Source of the DNA: Bradyrhizobium diazoefficiens
GTDB taxonomy: Bacteria > Pseudomonadota > Alphaproteobacteria > Rhizobiales > Xanthobacteraceae
DNA: 64,000 nt
Assembly (NCBI RefSeq): GCF_016599855.1
Contig: NZ_CP067041.1
Span: 124,001-188,000 of the forward strand
Direction of reading: 5' to 3'
Shown here: positions 1-7,737 of the stretch, in pieces
Layout of the letters: each line of letters begins with the position of its first letter
How positions within the stretch are numbered: position 1 is the first letter of the stretch
Translations under genes and position numbers: made by a program
The notes under the pieces: model-generated
Seen by the model: the letters and a program-made list of their open reading frames with translations, nothing else
Told to the model about the DNA's origin: nothing
Databases searched by the model: none

Positions 1-55
1 GGCGCCGCACAAATATTGATGGATTCTTAAGCACCATCAAATAGTCAAAGGCTTC

Positions 56-748
56 ATGTTTACGTTGTTTCATCATCCGTTCTGTCCGCATTCGCGCTTC
101 ATCCGCCTGATCGCGGGCGAATACGGGCTCGAGCTGAAGCTGAACGAGGAGCGCAGCTGGGAGCGGCGTGAGGCGTTTCTGCTGCTCAATGCGGCCGGCA
201 CGACGCCCGTTCTGGTGGACGACGAGCAGCCGCCGATTCCCGGTGCGGCGATCATCGCCGAATATGTCGATGAGACCTATGGCGCCGAGATGGGGCCCAA
301 GCGCCTGATGCCGGAAACGGTCGCCGAGCGCGTCGAGGTGCGCCGGCTGATGGCCTGGTTCAACGAAAAATTCTTCGAGGAAGTCTCGCATCCGCTCGTT
401 ACCGAACGTATCTACAAGCGCTTCATGAGCGAGGACAACGGCGGCGGGCCGCCTTCGGCGGATGTGATGCGCGCGGCGAAAGCAAACGTGCGCTATCATC
501 TCGCCTATATCGGCTGGCTGGCGCAGACGCGTAACTTCCTCGCCGGCGACCGGCTTACCTACGCGGATCTCGCCGCCGCGGCGCATCTCTCGGCGATCGA
601 CTATCTGGGCGACGTGCCATGGAGCGAGGACGACGCAGCAAAGGCGTGGTACGCGCGGGTCAAATCCCGCCCGTCGTTCCGCCCGCTGCTGAGCGAATGG
701 CTGGCGGGCGTGCCGGCGTCGCGGACCTACGTGGACCTGGATTTCTGA
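56..748 (+). CDS. Glutathione S-transferase family protein
   Basis: A 230-residue cytosolic glutathione S-transferase fold. The first 80 or so residues read as the thioredoxin-like domain, with a CPHS motif at residues 10-13 in the place of the catalytic Ser/Cys and a TTPVL loop carrying the cis-proline at residue 51. The rest is the all-helical C-terminal domain with the usual '[20 protein letters not shown]' pattern. The length is normal for the family. An AAAGG precedes the ATG start. It runs into queG with little or no spacing, so the two are probably co-transcribed. The substrate cannot be read from sequence; members handle glutathione conjugation, disulfide reduction or dehalogenation. 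Confidence 0.9.
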   Translation: MFTLFHHPFCPHSRFIRLIAGEYGLELKLNEERSWERREAFLLLNAAGTTPVLVDDEQPPIPGAAIIAEYVDETYGAEMGPKRLMPETVAERVEVRRLMAWFNEKFFEEVSHPLVTERIYKRFMSEDNGGGPPSADVMRAAKANVRYHLAYIGWLAQTRNFLAGDRLTYADLAAAAHLSAIDYLGDVPWSEDDAAKAWYARVKSRPSFRPLLSEWLAGVPASRTYVDLDF

Positions 749-1872
749 ACTCCGATCCGACCGGACTGAAGGCGGCGCTGACGCGCGAAGCGCGCGCGCT
801 CGGCTTCGACTGCATCGGCATCACCGAGCCTAGCTTGATCGAGACCGCAGGAAAGCACTTTCTCGAATTCATCGCATCGGGCGGGCATGGCGATATGGAC
901 TGGCTTGCGGCCAGCCCTGAGCGCCGCGTCGATCCGCGCGGGCTGTGGCAGGACGTGCGCAGCGTCATCATGCTCGGCGTCAATTACGGCCCCGACCAGG
1001 ACCCGCTGGCGATCCTCAAGCAGCGGACGCGCGCGGCGATCTCGGTCTATGCGCAAGGCGACGACTATCACGACCTCATCAAGAAGCGGCTGAAAGCGCT
1101 GGCACGCTGGCTGGTCGCGGCCGCGCCGTCGGAAGTGAAGGTGTTCGTCGATACTGCGGCGGTGATGGAGAAACCGCTGGCGCAAGCCGCCCATCTCGGC
1201 TGGCAGGGCAAGCACACCAATCTCGTCTCGCGCGAATTCGGCTCATGGCTGTTTCTCGGCGCGATCTATACCACGCTCGATTTGCCGCGCGATGATGCCG
1301 AGATTGATCATTGCGGCTCGTGCCGGGCCTGTCTCGACATCTGCCCGACCTCGGCGTTTCCGGCGCCCTACAAGCTCGATGCGCGGCGCTGCATCTCCTA
1401 TCTCACCATCGAGAACAAGGGCCCGATCCCGCACGAGTTTCGCAAACCCATCGGCAACCGCATCTATGGTTGCGACGATTGCCTTGCCGCCTGCCCCTGG
1501 AACAAGTTCGCGCAGCAGGGGCGTGAAGCAAAACTCGCCGCGCGTGATCAATTGCGCGCGCCCGGTCTTGCTGAACTCGCAAAGCTGGACGACGCGGCGT
1601 TCCGTGCACTGTTCACGAAGTCACCGGTGAAGCGCGTCGGCCGCGACCGCTTCCTGCGCAACGTGCTGATCGCGATCGGCAATTCCGGCGAGCCGACGCT
1701 GGCGGATGAAGCGCGGCAACTCCTGGATGATGCGAGCCCGCTGGTGCGTGGGGCTGCGGTGTGGGCGTTGGCGCAGTTGATGCCGCGAGATGAGTTTGAT
1801 GCGGTGAAGGCGGATGCGATTGCCAACGAGCGAGATGAGAGCGTACGCGAAGAGTGGCGAGCCGCCTCCTAA
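697..1872 (+). CDS. queG: Epoxyqueuosine reductase QueG
   Basis: Cobalamin-dependent iron-sulfur enzyme that reduces epoxyqueuosine to queuosine in the wobble position of GUN tRNAs. Two ferredoxin-type cysteine clusters are visible, [12 protein letters not shown] and CDDCLAACP, and the conserved '[13 protein letters not shown]' segment carries the family's catalytic Asp. The C-terminal 80 residues look like the HEAT-like repeat ([22 protein letters not shown]) found in long QueG forms. The start is uncertain. The frame is open back to an ATG at 619 deep inside the GST gene; I chose the ATG at 697, but family alignment could place it near the CTG at 745. The gene overlaps or abuts the upstream GST gene. 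Confidence 0.92.
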   Translation: MAGGRAGVADLRGPGFLNSDPTGLKAALTREARALGFDCIGITEPSLIETAGKHFLEFIASGGHGDMDWLAASPERRVDPRGLWQDVRSVIMLGVNYGPDQDPLAILKQRTRAAISVYAQGDDYHDLIKKRLKALARWLVAAAPSEVKVFVDTAAVMEKPLAQAAHLGWQGKHTNLVSREFGSWLFLGAIYTTLDLPRDDAEIDHCGSCRACLDICPTSAFPAPYKLDARRCISYLTIENKGPIPHEFRKPIGNRIYGCDDCLAACPWNKFAQQGREAKLAARDQLRAPGLAELAKLDDAAFRALFTKSPVKRVGRDRFLRNVLIAIGNSGEPTLADEARQLLDDASPLVRGAAVWALAQLMPRDEFDAVKADAIANERDESVREEWRAAS

Positions 1873-1879
1873 CCCTCCG

Positions 1880-1984
1880 CTGTCATGCCCCGCGAAGGCG
1901 GGGCATCCAGTACGCCGCGGCTTCTCGGCTCTATCACTGCTGTCTCTGGAACACTGGATCGCCCGGTCAAGCCTGGCGATGAGA
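1880..1984. repeat. Intergenic palindromic repeat (TCATGCCCCGC type)
   Basis: The stretch begins with a perfect hairpin, ATGCCCCGC-GAAG-GCGGGGCAT (1885-1906), and continues to a GGATCGCCCGGTCAAGCCTGGCGATGA tail-like segment with its own short dyad. Imperfect structures of this type are a common dispersed intergenic repeat in Bradyrhizobium (recalled, not searched). It separates queG from the thioesterase-like gene. Confidence 0.6.
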
Positions 1985-2061
1985 CCTGTTGTTGTGGCGA
2001 GCACGGTACCCATTCTCACCCGCCCTTGATTTCCGCGTACGATGCTTCAATCTCGCGCGTT

Positions 2062-2856
2062 ATGACAAACATGCCTTTCTTCACCCGCGACGGCGATACA
2101 TTCCATCCGACGGAAGTCGCCAACGGCCCGTGGGATCCGAAATCTCTGCACGGACGCGTCATCATCGGCCTGCTCGGCTTTGCCATCGAGGAGCGCCATT
2201 CCGGTCTGGAATTCGTGCCGGCGCGATTGACCGTCGACATGTTTCGGCTGCCGACTATCGACAAGCCGATTCAAGTGGCGACGCGACTGGTGCGCGACGG
2301 CCTGCGCATTCGCGTGGTGGAAGCGGAGTTCTTCTCGGGCGGCGTCAGCATGGCGCGCGCCTCGTGCCAGCTGTTGCGGCGGACAGAAAATCCCGACGGC
2401 AATGTCTGGTCGCCGCCGAACTGGGACGTGCCGAAGCCGGCGAATATTCCAAAGCCGACCGATCCCAGGCTCGGCATGAACGGCAAATGGACGACGCGGC
2501 CGATCGTCGGCCAGATGGGCTCGCTCGGTCCGAGACGGCTCTGGATGAGCGAGGTGCGCGAGCTCGTCGCCGGCGTGTCGATGACGCCATTTGTCCGTGT
2601 CGCCACAGGCGCGGACTTAGCGAGCCCGTTTGCCAACGCCGGCGACAAGGGGCTCGGCTACATCAACAGCGACGTCACGATCTATCTGCATCGTCTGCCG
2701 GTGACGAACTGGATCGGCTTTGACGTGGTGAACCATCAGGCCACTGACGGTATCGCGATCGGCGAATGCTGGCTCTACGACGAGCGGGGCCCGATCGGCA
2801 CCGCGACGGTGGCAGCACTTGCGCAGCGCAAGCCGATGGCGAAGGTGCCGCCGTAG
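2062..2856 (+). CDS. Thioesterase-like (double hot-dog, TesB-type) protein
   Basis: A 264-residue protein resembling the acyl-CoA thioesterase / thioesterase-like superfamily. The N-terminal half has the hot-dog helix-strand pattern 'LHGRVIIGLLGFAIEE' followed by 'PARLTVDMFRLP', and the C-terminal half has a second copy ending 'GFDVVNHQATDGIAIGEC' before a 'GPIGTATVAALA' strand. That arrangement is typical of tandem hot-dog proteins that hydrolyse or bind acyl-CoA. The reading frame stays open upstream through the intergenic repeat, so I took the ATG at 2062 that precedes the first structured residues. Substrate and pathway are unknown, and neighbours give no clear hint. Confidence 0.75.
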   Translation: MTNMPFFTRDGDTFHPTEVANGPWDPKSLHGRVIIGLLGFAIEERHSGLEFVPARLTVDMFRLPTIDKPIQVATRLVRDGLRIRVVEAEFFSGGVSMARASCQLLRRTENPDGNVWSPPNWDVPKPANIPKPTDPRLGMNGKWTTRPIVGQMGSLGPRRLWMSEVRELVAGVSMTPFVRVATGADLASPFANAGDKGLGYINSDVTIYLHRLPVTNWIGFDVVNHQATDGIAIGECWLYDERGPIGTATVAALAQRKPMAKVPP

Positions 2857-2859
2857 GTT

Positions 2860-2961
2860 GCTGTCATTCCGGGGCGTGCGAAGCAAGAGCCCGGAATCCA
2901 TAACCACGATCGGGAGTATGGATTCCGGGCTCGCGACTTCATCGCGCCCCGGAATGACAGC
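2860..2961. repeat. Dispersed inverted repeat (TCATTCCGGGGCG type), copy 1
   Basis: Perfect 17-bp arms GCTGTCATTCCGGGGCG (2860-2876) and its complement (2945-2961) enclose a second nested dyad around GAGCCCGGAATCCATA. The element lies between two convergent genes, the thioesterase-like gene and the alpha/beta hydrolase. Related copies are at 24952-24995 and 28961-29065. It would fold into a long RNA hairpin on either strand and may act as a bidirectional terminator. Confidence 0.8.
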
Positions 2962-3014
2962 ATCAGTCCAGATGCCGCTCATCTCCGGCCGCGCCTTTAG
3001 TGCCGAGCAACACC

Positions 3015-3803
3015 TCACCCGATCTCCGCCACTGCGGCAAGAATCCGCGCGATGTCCTGCGGGCGGGACAGGCGGTGATCGCCGTCCTGGATCATGGTGA
3101 GCACGACGTCGTCGGCCGGCAGGCGATGCGTCAAGGCGAACGCGTGCTGCCACGGCACGTCGGGATCCTGGGCGCCTTGCAGAATGCGGACGGGACAGCC
3201 GAGATCGATGGCGCTGCCGAGCACGAGATGGTTGCGGCCCTCCTCGATCAGCTTGCGCGTGATCGGATAGGGCGTGCCGTCGGCATATTCGGATGGCCGC
3301 AGGCAAAAACCCTTGGTCTCGATCTCTTTCTTCACTGCGGGCGAGAAATTCTTCCACATCAGCTCTTCCGTGAAGTCTGGCGCGGGCGCGATCAGCACCA
3401 GGCCCGCCAGCGACGCTTTTCCCGAACGCTTCTTGATCTCGCGCGCGAGCAGCAGCGCCATCCAGCCGCCCATGGAGGAGCCGATCAGAATTTGCGTACC
3501 GGTGCAGAACCGGTCGAACACGGCGACGCTATCCTCGAGCCACCTTCCGATGGTTCCATCGGCGAAATCGCCGCTGGATTCGCCATGGCCGGAATAATCG
3601 AACCGGACCACGGCGCGGCCATGCTCTGCGGCCCAGCCGTCCAAGGCCACCGCCTTGCCGCCCTGCATGTCTGACTTGAAGCCGCTGAGCCAGACCAGCC
3701 CCGGTCCTTGGCCGGCGCGGTGGCGCACCGCGATTCGGCGCGCGGACGAGCCCTCGCCCACTTCGATGAAGTCGAGCACGGCATCGGGAATTGCTGAGGT
3801 CAT
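3015..3803 (-). CDS. Alpha/beta hydrolase
   Basis: A 262-residue alpha/beta-hydrolase fold protein. The nucleophile elbow is IGSSMGG near residue 118, the oxyanion-side motif is 'FDYSGHGESSGDF', a candidate acidic residue sits in 'GAQDPDVPW', and the catalytic His is in 'IQDGDHRLSRP' near the C terminus, so the triad looks complete. No signal peptide is visible. It resembles small carboxylesterase or bem46-like hydrolases annotated only by fold; the substrate is unknown. It is transcribed alone, divergent from the infC cluster. Confidence 0.85.
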   Translation of the reverse strand: MTSAIPDAVLDFIEVGEGSSARRIAVRHRAGQGPGLVWLSGFKSDMQGGKAVALDGWAAEHGRAVVRFDYSGHGESSGDFADGTIGRWLEDSVAVFDRFCTGTQILIGSSMGGWMALLLAREIKKRSGKASLAGLVLIAPAPDFTEELMWKNFSPAVKKEIETKGFCLRPSEYADGTPYPITRKLIEEGRNHLVLGSAIDLGCPVRILQGAQDPDVPWQHAFALTHRLPADDVVLTMIQDGDHRLSRPQDIARILAAVAEIG

Positions 3804-4055
3804 GGAACGTTTACTCTGGCTGGGCGGTTTGAGCTGTGCGGGCGTGTTCTGCGAAGCAACCCTATATTGGTATTGTCCCCTTGGGACGCTTGCAGAACTG
3901 GGGCAAGGTGTCTATGTCGTGCACCGTGCCGATAAGCGTGGCCAAAATGCCTCGCATTTGAGGGTTTTTCGCTTCCCGCAGCAGCGACTTGCTTGCCGGC
4001 AAACACATCTTCCTGCAAAATAGCCGCTTCCTTTCACAACTTTGGAGAACCACCC

Positions 4056-4595
4056 ATTCGCCGTCCCAATAGAGCCCCGGCCCCTGCCGCCAAAGACGGG
4101 CCGCGCATCAATGATGATATTCGCAATGCGCAGATCCAGCTGATCGATCAGACAGGTGACAACAAAGGCACCGTCGAGACGATGCTCGCCATCAAGATGG
4201 CCCAGGAAGCCGGCATGGATCTGGTCGAGATCTCGCCAAATGTCAGCCCTCCCGTCTGCAAGATCATGGATTACGGGAAGTACAAGTATTCCGCGCAGAA
4301 GAAAGCCGCCGAAGCCCGCAAGCGCCAAAAGACCGTCGAGATCAAGGAGATCAAGCTCCGCCCGATGATCGACGATCACGACTACGACGTGAAGATGCGC
4401 GCGATGCTGCGGTTCTTCGAAGAAGGCGACAAGGTCAAGATCACGCTGCGCTATCGCGGCCGCGAAATGGCGCATCAGGAGATCGGCACCAAGCTGCTCG
4501 ACAAGATCAAGACCGATGTCGCCGAGCTCGCCAAGGTCGAGCAGGACGCCCGGTTCGAGGGCCGTCAGGTCGTCATGGTCCTGGCGCCGCGCTGA
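4056..4595 (+). CDS. infC: Translation initiation factor IF-3, ATT start
   Basis: IF-3 (179 residues) binds the 30S subunit, keeps it apart from 50S and proofreads the start codon. Both domains are present: '[18 protein letters not shown]' opens the N domain and '[18 protein letters not shown]' marks the C domain. The family begins with an isoleucine-type start followed by RRPN, and here the in-frame codon before CGC CGT CCC AAT is ATT at 4056, with a GGAGA Shine-Dalgarno at 4044-4048. There is no suitable ATG. The rare ATT start is the known basis of IF-3 autoregulation in E. coli. rpmI and rplT follow, as in most bacteria, after a terminator-like hairpin. Confidence 0.97.
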   Translation: MRRPNRAPAPAAKDGPRINDDIRNAQIQLIDQTGDNKGTVETMLAIKMAQEAGMDLVEISPNVSPPVCKIMDYGKYKYSAQKKAAEARKRQKTVEIKEIKLRPMIDDHDYDVKMRAMLRFFEEGDKVKITLRYRGREMAHQEIGTKLLDKIKTDVAELAKVEQDARFEGRQVVMVLAPR

Positions 4596-4621
4596 GCGCA
4601 GCTCTTCAGGATTGAGAATCC

Positions 4622-4658
4622 AACGGCCCGTCCGGATCTCGGCGGGCCGTTTTGTTTT
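4622..4658 (+). terminator. Rho-independent terminator after infC
   Basis: A perfect 9-bp stem AACGGCCCG (4622-4630) / CGGGCCGTT (4643-4651) is followed by TTGTTTT. It begins 26 bp after the infC stop codon and is the clearest intrinsic terminator in the window. Confidence 0.85.
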
Positions 4659-4700
4659 GGTGCGTGTTGGCGGAGATATCTTTCGCCGCGAAGTCGGTGC

Positions 4701-4796
4701 ACCTCTCCCGCTTGCGGGAGAGGGCTTTCTCCTCTTGGAGGTTCTCGCTAGAGGAAACACCCTCTCCCCAGCCCTCCCCCGCAAGCGGGGGAGGGA
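4701..4796. repeat. Palindromic repeat family A (CTCTCCCGCTTGCGGGAGAG), copy 1
   Basis: Two palindromes, CCTCTCCCGCTTGCGGGAGAGG (first 20 bases shown as the core at 4702-4723) and a GC-extended version with a GCAAGC centre (4772-4795), flank a short spacer containing CTAGAGGAAA. The two are in inverted orientation, so the whole unit forms a long hairpin. Confidence 0.8.
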
Positions 4797-5184
4797 GCGG
4801 ACCGGCGTCGCGGAAAATCACTCGCTCGAATTAGGCCGGCCAGCACGGGGAACAGTGCGAGGTGGCGCGGAGAAACGAGGGCAGACAAAATCCGATTGGG
4901 AAAAAGGGGCCCTTTTTGGTCCTGCTCCGGACGGGACGGCGTAACAATGGGGCGGCAGCCTCCCATAGTCGGCGGCCACGCTCCGGCGGTTCATCGTTGC
5001 CAATTGGCCCGTCCTCTGTCATAAGGCCGACCTTCATCGCCCGGCTGATTAAGGGCTGCCGTGGCGGTGTTTCGTGCGGGTTTCGCGCCGTTTCGCAAAA
5101 CCTGAGCACAATCAACGCTCTAACGAGCATTTTGACGGCCAGCCGCCTTCGCGGGCGGAGTTCTGTGGCCATTAGGAGAGCCAA

Positions 5185-5385
5185 ATGCCCAAGCTGAAGA
5201 CCAAATCGGGCGCTAAAAAGCGCTTCAAGGTGACTGCCACCGGCAAAGTGATGTTCGCCCATCGCGGCAAGCGTCACGGCATGATCAAGCGGACGAAGAA
5301 GCAAATCCGTCAGCTCCGCGGCACCAGCGTGCTGTTCAAGACCGACGGCGACAATGTCAAGAAGTACTTCTTGCCGAACGCCTGA
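5185..5385 (+). CDS. rpmI: 50S ribosomal protein L35
   Basis: A 66-residue basic protein matching L35 throughout: it starts [20 protein letters not shown] and has '[22 protein letters not shown]'. It is a late-assembly component of the large ribosomal subunit. An AGGAGAG ribosome site lies 8 bases before the ATG. The order infC-rpmI-rplT is the standard bacterial arrangement, and rplT follows after 81 bp. Confidence 0.98.
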   Translation: MPKLKTKSGAKKRFKVTATGKVMFAHRGKRHGMIKRTKKQIRQLRGTSVLFKTDGDNVKKYFLPNA

Positions 5386-5466
5386 TCGCGTCCACGATCA
5401 TTGCCATCTCTGCCGCGTTTCGCGCGGCGATCCGAAACCTAAGTCATCTTTCGAAGGATTTTTGTC

Positions 5467-5826
5467 ATGTCTCGCGTCAAACGCGGTGTGACCGCCCACG
5501 CCAAGCACAAGAAAGTCTACAAGGCCGCCAAGGGCTTCTACGGCCGCCGCAAGAACACCATCCGCGCCGCCAAGCCGGCCGTGGAGAAGGCGCAGCAATA
5601 CGCGTTCCGTGACCGCAAGCGCAAGAAGCGCACCTTCCGCGCGCTCTGGATCCAGCGTCTCAACGCTGCGGTTCGTCCGTTCGGCCTGACTTACAGCCGA
5701 TTTATCGACGGTCTCGCCAAGTCGGGCATCACCGTGGACCGCAAGGTGCTGTCGGATCTCGCGATCCACGAGCCTGCGTCGTTCCAGGCGATCGCCGAGA
5801 AGGCCAAGGCTGCGCTGGCCGCCTGA
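5467..5826 (+). CDS. rplT: 50S ribosomal protein L20
   Basis: A 119-residue L20, starting [19 protein letters not shown], with the conserved '[22 protein letters not shown]' and '[20 protein letters not shown]' segments. L20 binds 23S rRNA and is essential for early 50S assembly; in enterobacteria and Bacillus it also represses its own operon. An AAGGA ribosome site precedes the ATG. The length and termini are as expected. Confidence 0.98.
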   Translation: MSRVKRGVTAHAKHKKVYKAAKGFYGRRKNTIRAAKPAVEKAQQYAFRDRKRKKRTFRALWIQRLNAAVRPFGLTYSRFIDGLAKSGITVDRKVLSDLAIHEPASFQAIAEKAKAALAA

Positions 5827-5861
5827 GCGGCCGCATTGATCCCTGGAGATTCATGACGTCG

Positions 5862-5950
5862 CCATGGCCGGGCGGGTCCCGGACCGTGACGACTGCTCTA
5901 TCGCAAACGCTGTAAGACGTGGATGCCGGGGATACGTCCCGGCATGACGG
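5862..5950. repeat. Intergenic palindromic repeat (ATGCCGGG type)
   Basis: Contains a hairpin ATGCCGGG-GATACGT-CCCGGCAT (5923-5945) and an upstream GGCCGGGCGGGTCCCGG dyad, resembling other dispersed Bradyrhizobium intergenic repeats. It sits between rplT and pheS, where other bacteria may carry a pheST leader; I see no Phe-rich leader peptide. Confidence 0.5.
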
Positions 5951-5992
5951 GCTAGGAGCGCCGGCTTAGCATCCTAGTCAAAAGGGATTGCC

Positions 5993-7075
5993 ATGACCGA
6001 CCTCACTAGCCTCGAACAGTCCATCCTCGCGCAAATCGCGGCTGCCGGCGACGAAGCCGCGCTCGAAGCCGTGCGCGTCGCCTCCCTCGGCAAGAAGGGC
6101 TCGATCTCCGCGCTGCTCGCCACGCTCGGCAAGATGTCGTCGGACGAGCGCAAGACCCAAGGCGCGGCGATCAACCAGGCCAAGGACAAGGTCACCGAGG
6201 CGCTCGCGGCACGACGCGACGTGCTGAAGTCGGTCGCACTCGATGCGCGGCTCGCGTCCGAGACCATCGACGTCACTCTGCCGCTGCGCGATGCGCAGGC
6301 CGACGCCGGCCGCATCCATCCGCTGAGCCAGGTCTGGGACGAGCTGACCACGATCTTCGCCGACATGGGATTCTCGGTCGCCGAAGGCCCTGACATCGAG
6401 ACCGACGACTACAACTTCACCAAGCTGAATTTCCCGGAAGGCCATCCCGCGCGCGAGATGCACGACACCTTCTTCTTCCATCCGAAAGAAGACGGCTCGC
6501 GCATGCTGCTTCGAACCCACACCTCGCCGGTGCAGGTGCGCACGATGCTGAGCCAGAAGCCGCCGATCCGCGTGATCTGCCCGGGCCGCACCTACCGCAT
6601 CGATTCGGACGCGACCCACACGCCGCAATTCCATCAGGTCGAAGGCCTCGTCATCGACAAGCATTCGCATCTCGGCCACCTCAAATGGATCCTGCACGAG
6701 TTCTGCAAGGCGTTCTTCGAGGTCGATCACCTCAACATGCGTTTCCGGCCGTCGTTCTTCCCGTTCACCGAGCCGTCGCTCGAGGTCGACCTGCAGTGCC
6801 GCCGCGACAAGAACGAGATCCGCTTCGGCGAGGGCGAGGACTGGATGGAGATCCTCGGCTGCGGCATGGTGCATCCGAATGTGCTGCGCGCCTGCGGCAT
6901 CGATCCCGACGAGTATCAGGGCTTTGCCTGGGGCATGGGCATCGACCGCATCGCCATGCTGAAATACGGCATCGCGGACCTGCGCCAACTGTTCGACAGC
7001 GACGTCCGCTGGCTCAACCATTACGGCTTCAAGCCGCTGGAAGTGCCGACACTCGCGGGAGGGCTGAGCTCGTGA
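5993..7075 (+). CDS. pheS: Phenylalanine-tRNA ligase alpha subunit
   Basis: Catalytic alpha subunit (360 residues) of the alpha2-beta2 enzyme that charges tRNA-Phe. The N-terminal coiled-coil arm covers about residues 1-90. Class II motif 2 lies in the region around '[19 protein letters not shown]', the phenylalanine pocket in '[16 protein letters not shown]', and motif 3 in '[17 protein letters not shown]'. The length fits the family. Unusually, pheT is not directly downstream: a DUF559 gene and its flanking palindromes intervene (7126-7737). Confidence 0.98.
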   Translation: MTDLTSLEQSILAQIAAAGDEAALEAVRVASLGKKGSISALLATLGKMSSDERKTQGAAINQAKDKVTEALAARRDVLKSVALDARLASETIDVTLPLRDAQADAGRIHPLSQVWDELTTIFADMGFSVAEGPDIETDDYNFTKLNFPEGHPAREMHDTFFFHPKEDGSRMLLRTHTSPVQVRTMLSQKPPIRVICPGRTYRIDSDATHTPQFHQVEGLVIDKHSHLGHLKWILHEFCKAFFEVDHLNMRFRPSFFPFTEPSLEVDLQCRRDKNEIRFGEGEDWMEILGCGMVHPNVLRACGIDPDEYQGFAWGMGIDRIAMLKYGIADLRQLFDSDVRWLNHYGFKPLEVPTLAGGLSS

Positions 7076-7125
7076 TGGCGAAGCTCGGACATACGATGAT
7101 TCTCTCCGTTCTCTCTGCGGAGACA

Positions 7126-7163
7126 ACCCTCTCCCTACCCCTCCCCCGCAAGCGGGGGAGGGA
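7126..7163. repeat. Palindromic repeat family A, copy 2
   Basis: A palindrome with GCAAGC centre and CCCTCCCCC/GGGGGAGGG arms, preceded by the ACCCTCTCCCT tail typical of the family. It starts about 50 bp after the pheS stop. Confidence 0.8.
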
Positions 7164-7228
7164 ATGGACGGACCTCGCGCGTCGCATTCATCTTAAGGGT
7201 ACGTATTCTCTGGCCGTCCGACAGGTCG

Positions 7229-7277
7229 GACTCCCTCCCCCGCTTGCGGGGGAGGGTTGGGGTGAGGGTTTCTCCGC
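7229..7277. repeat. Palindromic repeat family A, copy 3 (left arm of DUF559 cassette)
   Basis: A palindrome with GCTTGC centre (7233-7256) followed by TTGGGGTGAGGGTTTCTCCGC, the same tail found in the free-standing copies at 22036 and 41602. It ends two bases before the DUF559 start codon, so it would lie in the 5' untranslated leader of that gene. Confidence 0.8.
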
Positions 7278-7278
7278 A

Positions 7279-7737
7279 ATGGGGCTGCCGATGGTCGATC
7301 CCAAGCATCCGGACTGGAAAGTACCGGCCAAGCTGCGAGCCAATGCGCGCGCGCTCAGGCGCAACTCGACCGATGCAGAACGAATCCTTTGGTCGGAGTT
7401 GCGCGCCGGTCGGTTGAGCGGTGTGATTTTCCGCCGCCAAGTGCCGATCGAACGCTACGTCGCCAATTTCATCTGCCATGCGGCCAAGCTCGTCATCGAG
7501 CTCGATGGCGGCCAACACTTCTCGGATGAAGGGGAGCGCGCCGATGCGCGCCGCTCGGCCGCGATCGAAGCAACGGGCTTCAAGATACTCCGCTTCAGCA
7601 ACCTCGATGTCATGACCAATCGTGCCGGCGTTCTCGAAACAATCGCGACTACCATCGCGGAGAGAGCCCCCACCCCAGCCCTCCCCCGCAAGCGGGAGAG
7701 GGAGCAGACCGTCTCCGTGGAGAAGAAGCAGCCATGA
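7279..7737 (+). CDS. DUF559 (Vsr/PD-(D/E)xK-like) endonuclease-domain protein
   Basis: A 152-residue DUF559 protein. Diagnostic pieces are '[19 protein letters not shown]', '[18 protein letters not shown]' and the closing '[13 protein letters not shown]', which together match the Vsr-like PD-(D/E)xK fold. In the first catalytic strand I recall an Asp (VDF or ADF); here it reads VANF, so one metal ligand may be lost. The C terminus from about residue 128 is translated family-A palindrome. An alternative start is the ATG at 7303. The stop overlaps the pheT ATG (ATGA at 7734-7737), so pheT may now depend on its translation. Function is unknown; see the cassette entry. Confidence 0.85.
   Translation: MGLPMVDPKHPDWKVPAKLRANARALRRNSTDAERILWSELRAGRLSGVIFRRQVPIERYVANFICHAAKLVIELDGGQHFSDEGERADARRSAAIEATGFKILRFSNLDVMTNRAGVLETIATTIAERAPTPALPRKREREQTVSVEKKQP
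7656..7704. repeat. Palindromic repeat family A, copy 4 (right arm of DUF559 cassette)
   Basis: GCGGAGAGAGCCCCCACCCC followed by a palindrome with GCAAGC centre; it is the approximate reverse complement of the left arm at 7229-7277. It lies inside the 3' end of the DUF559 reading frame and encodes its [11 protein letters not shown] tail. Confidence 0.8.

Larger units (their letters stand above)
4596..5184. other. infC-rpmI intergenic region
   Basis: No gene is supported here. The region holds the infC terminator, a dispersed repeat pair (4701-4796), an AAAAAGGG-G-CCCTTTTT palindrome at 4901-4917, and about 250 bp of rpmI leader. The leader contains a CCGCC-TTCGCG-GGCGG hairpin just upstream of the AGGAGAG ribosome site of rpmI. 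In other bacteria the rpmI leader is bound by L20 for autoregulation; whether this leader does the same cannot be told by eye. Confidence 0.6.
7126..7704 (+). mobile_element. Putative palindrome-bracketed DUF559 cassette inside pheST
   Basis: The segment between pheS and pheT consists of three family-A palindromes and one DUF559 gene. The arm at 7229-7277 and the arm at 7656-7704 are imperfect inverted copies of one another (palindrome plus a GGTGAGGGTTTCTCCGC-like tail), and the gene begins two bases after the left arm and ends just beyond the right arm. This looks like a small element with terminal inverted repeats carrying its own nuclease-like gene. No transposase and no clear target duplication are visible. 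Mobility is inference. Confidence 0.45.

Noticed and set aside
619..696. Extended N terminus of QueG from the ATG at 619
   Set aside because: It would overlap the GST gene by 130 bases and the extra residues ([14 protein letters not shown]) do not resemble QueG.
4901..4917. Second intrinsic terminator before rpmI
   Set aside because: AAAAAGGG-G-CCCTTTTT is a DNA palindrome with an almost absent loop; the usable RNA stem is short and A-U rich.
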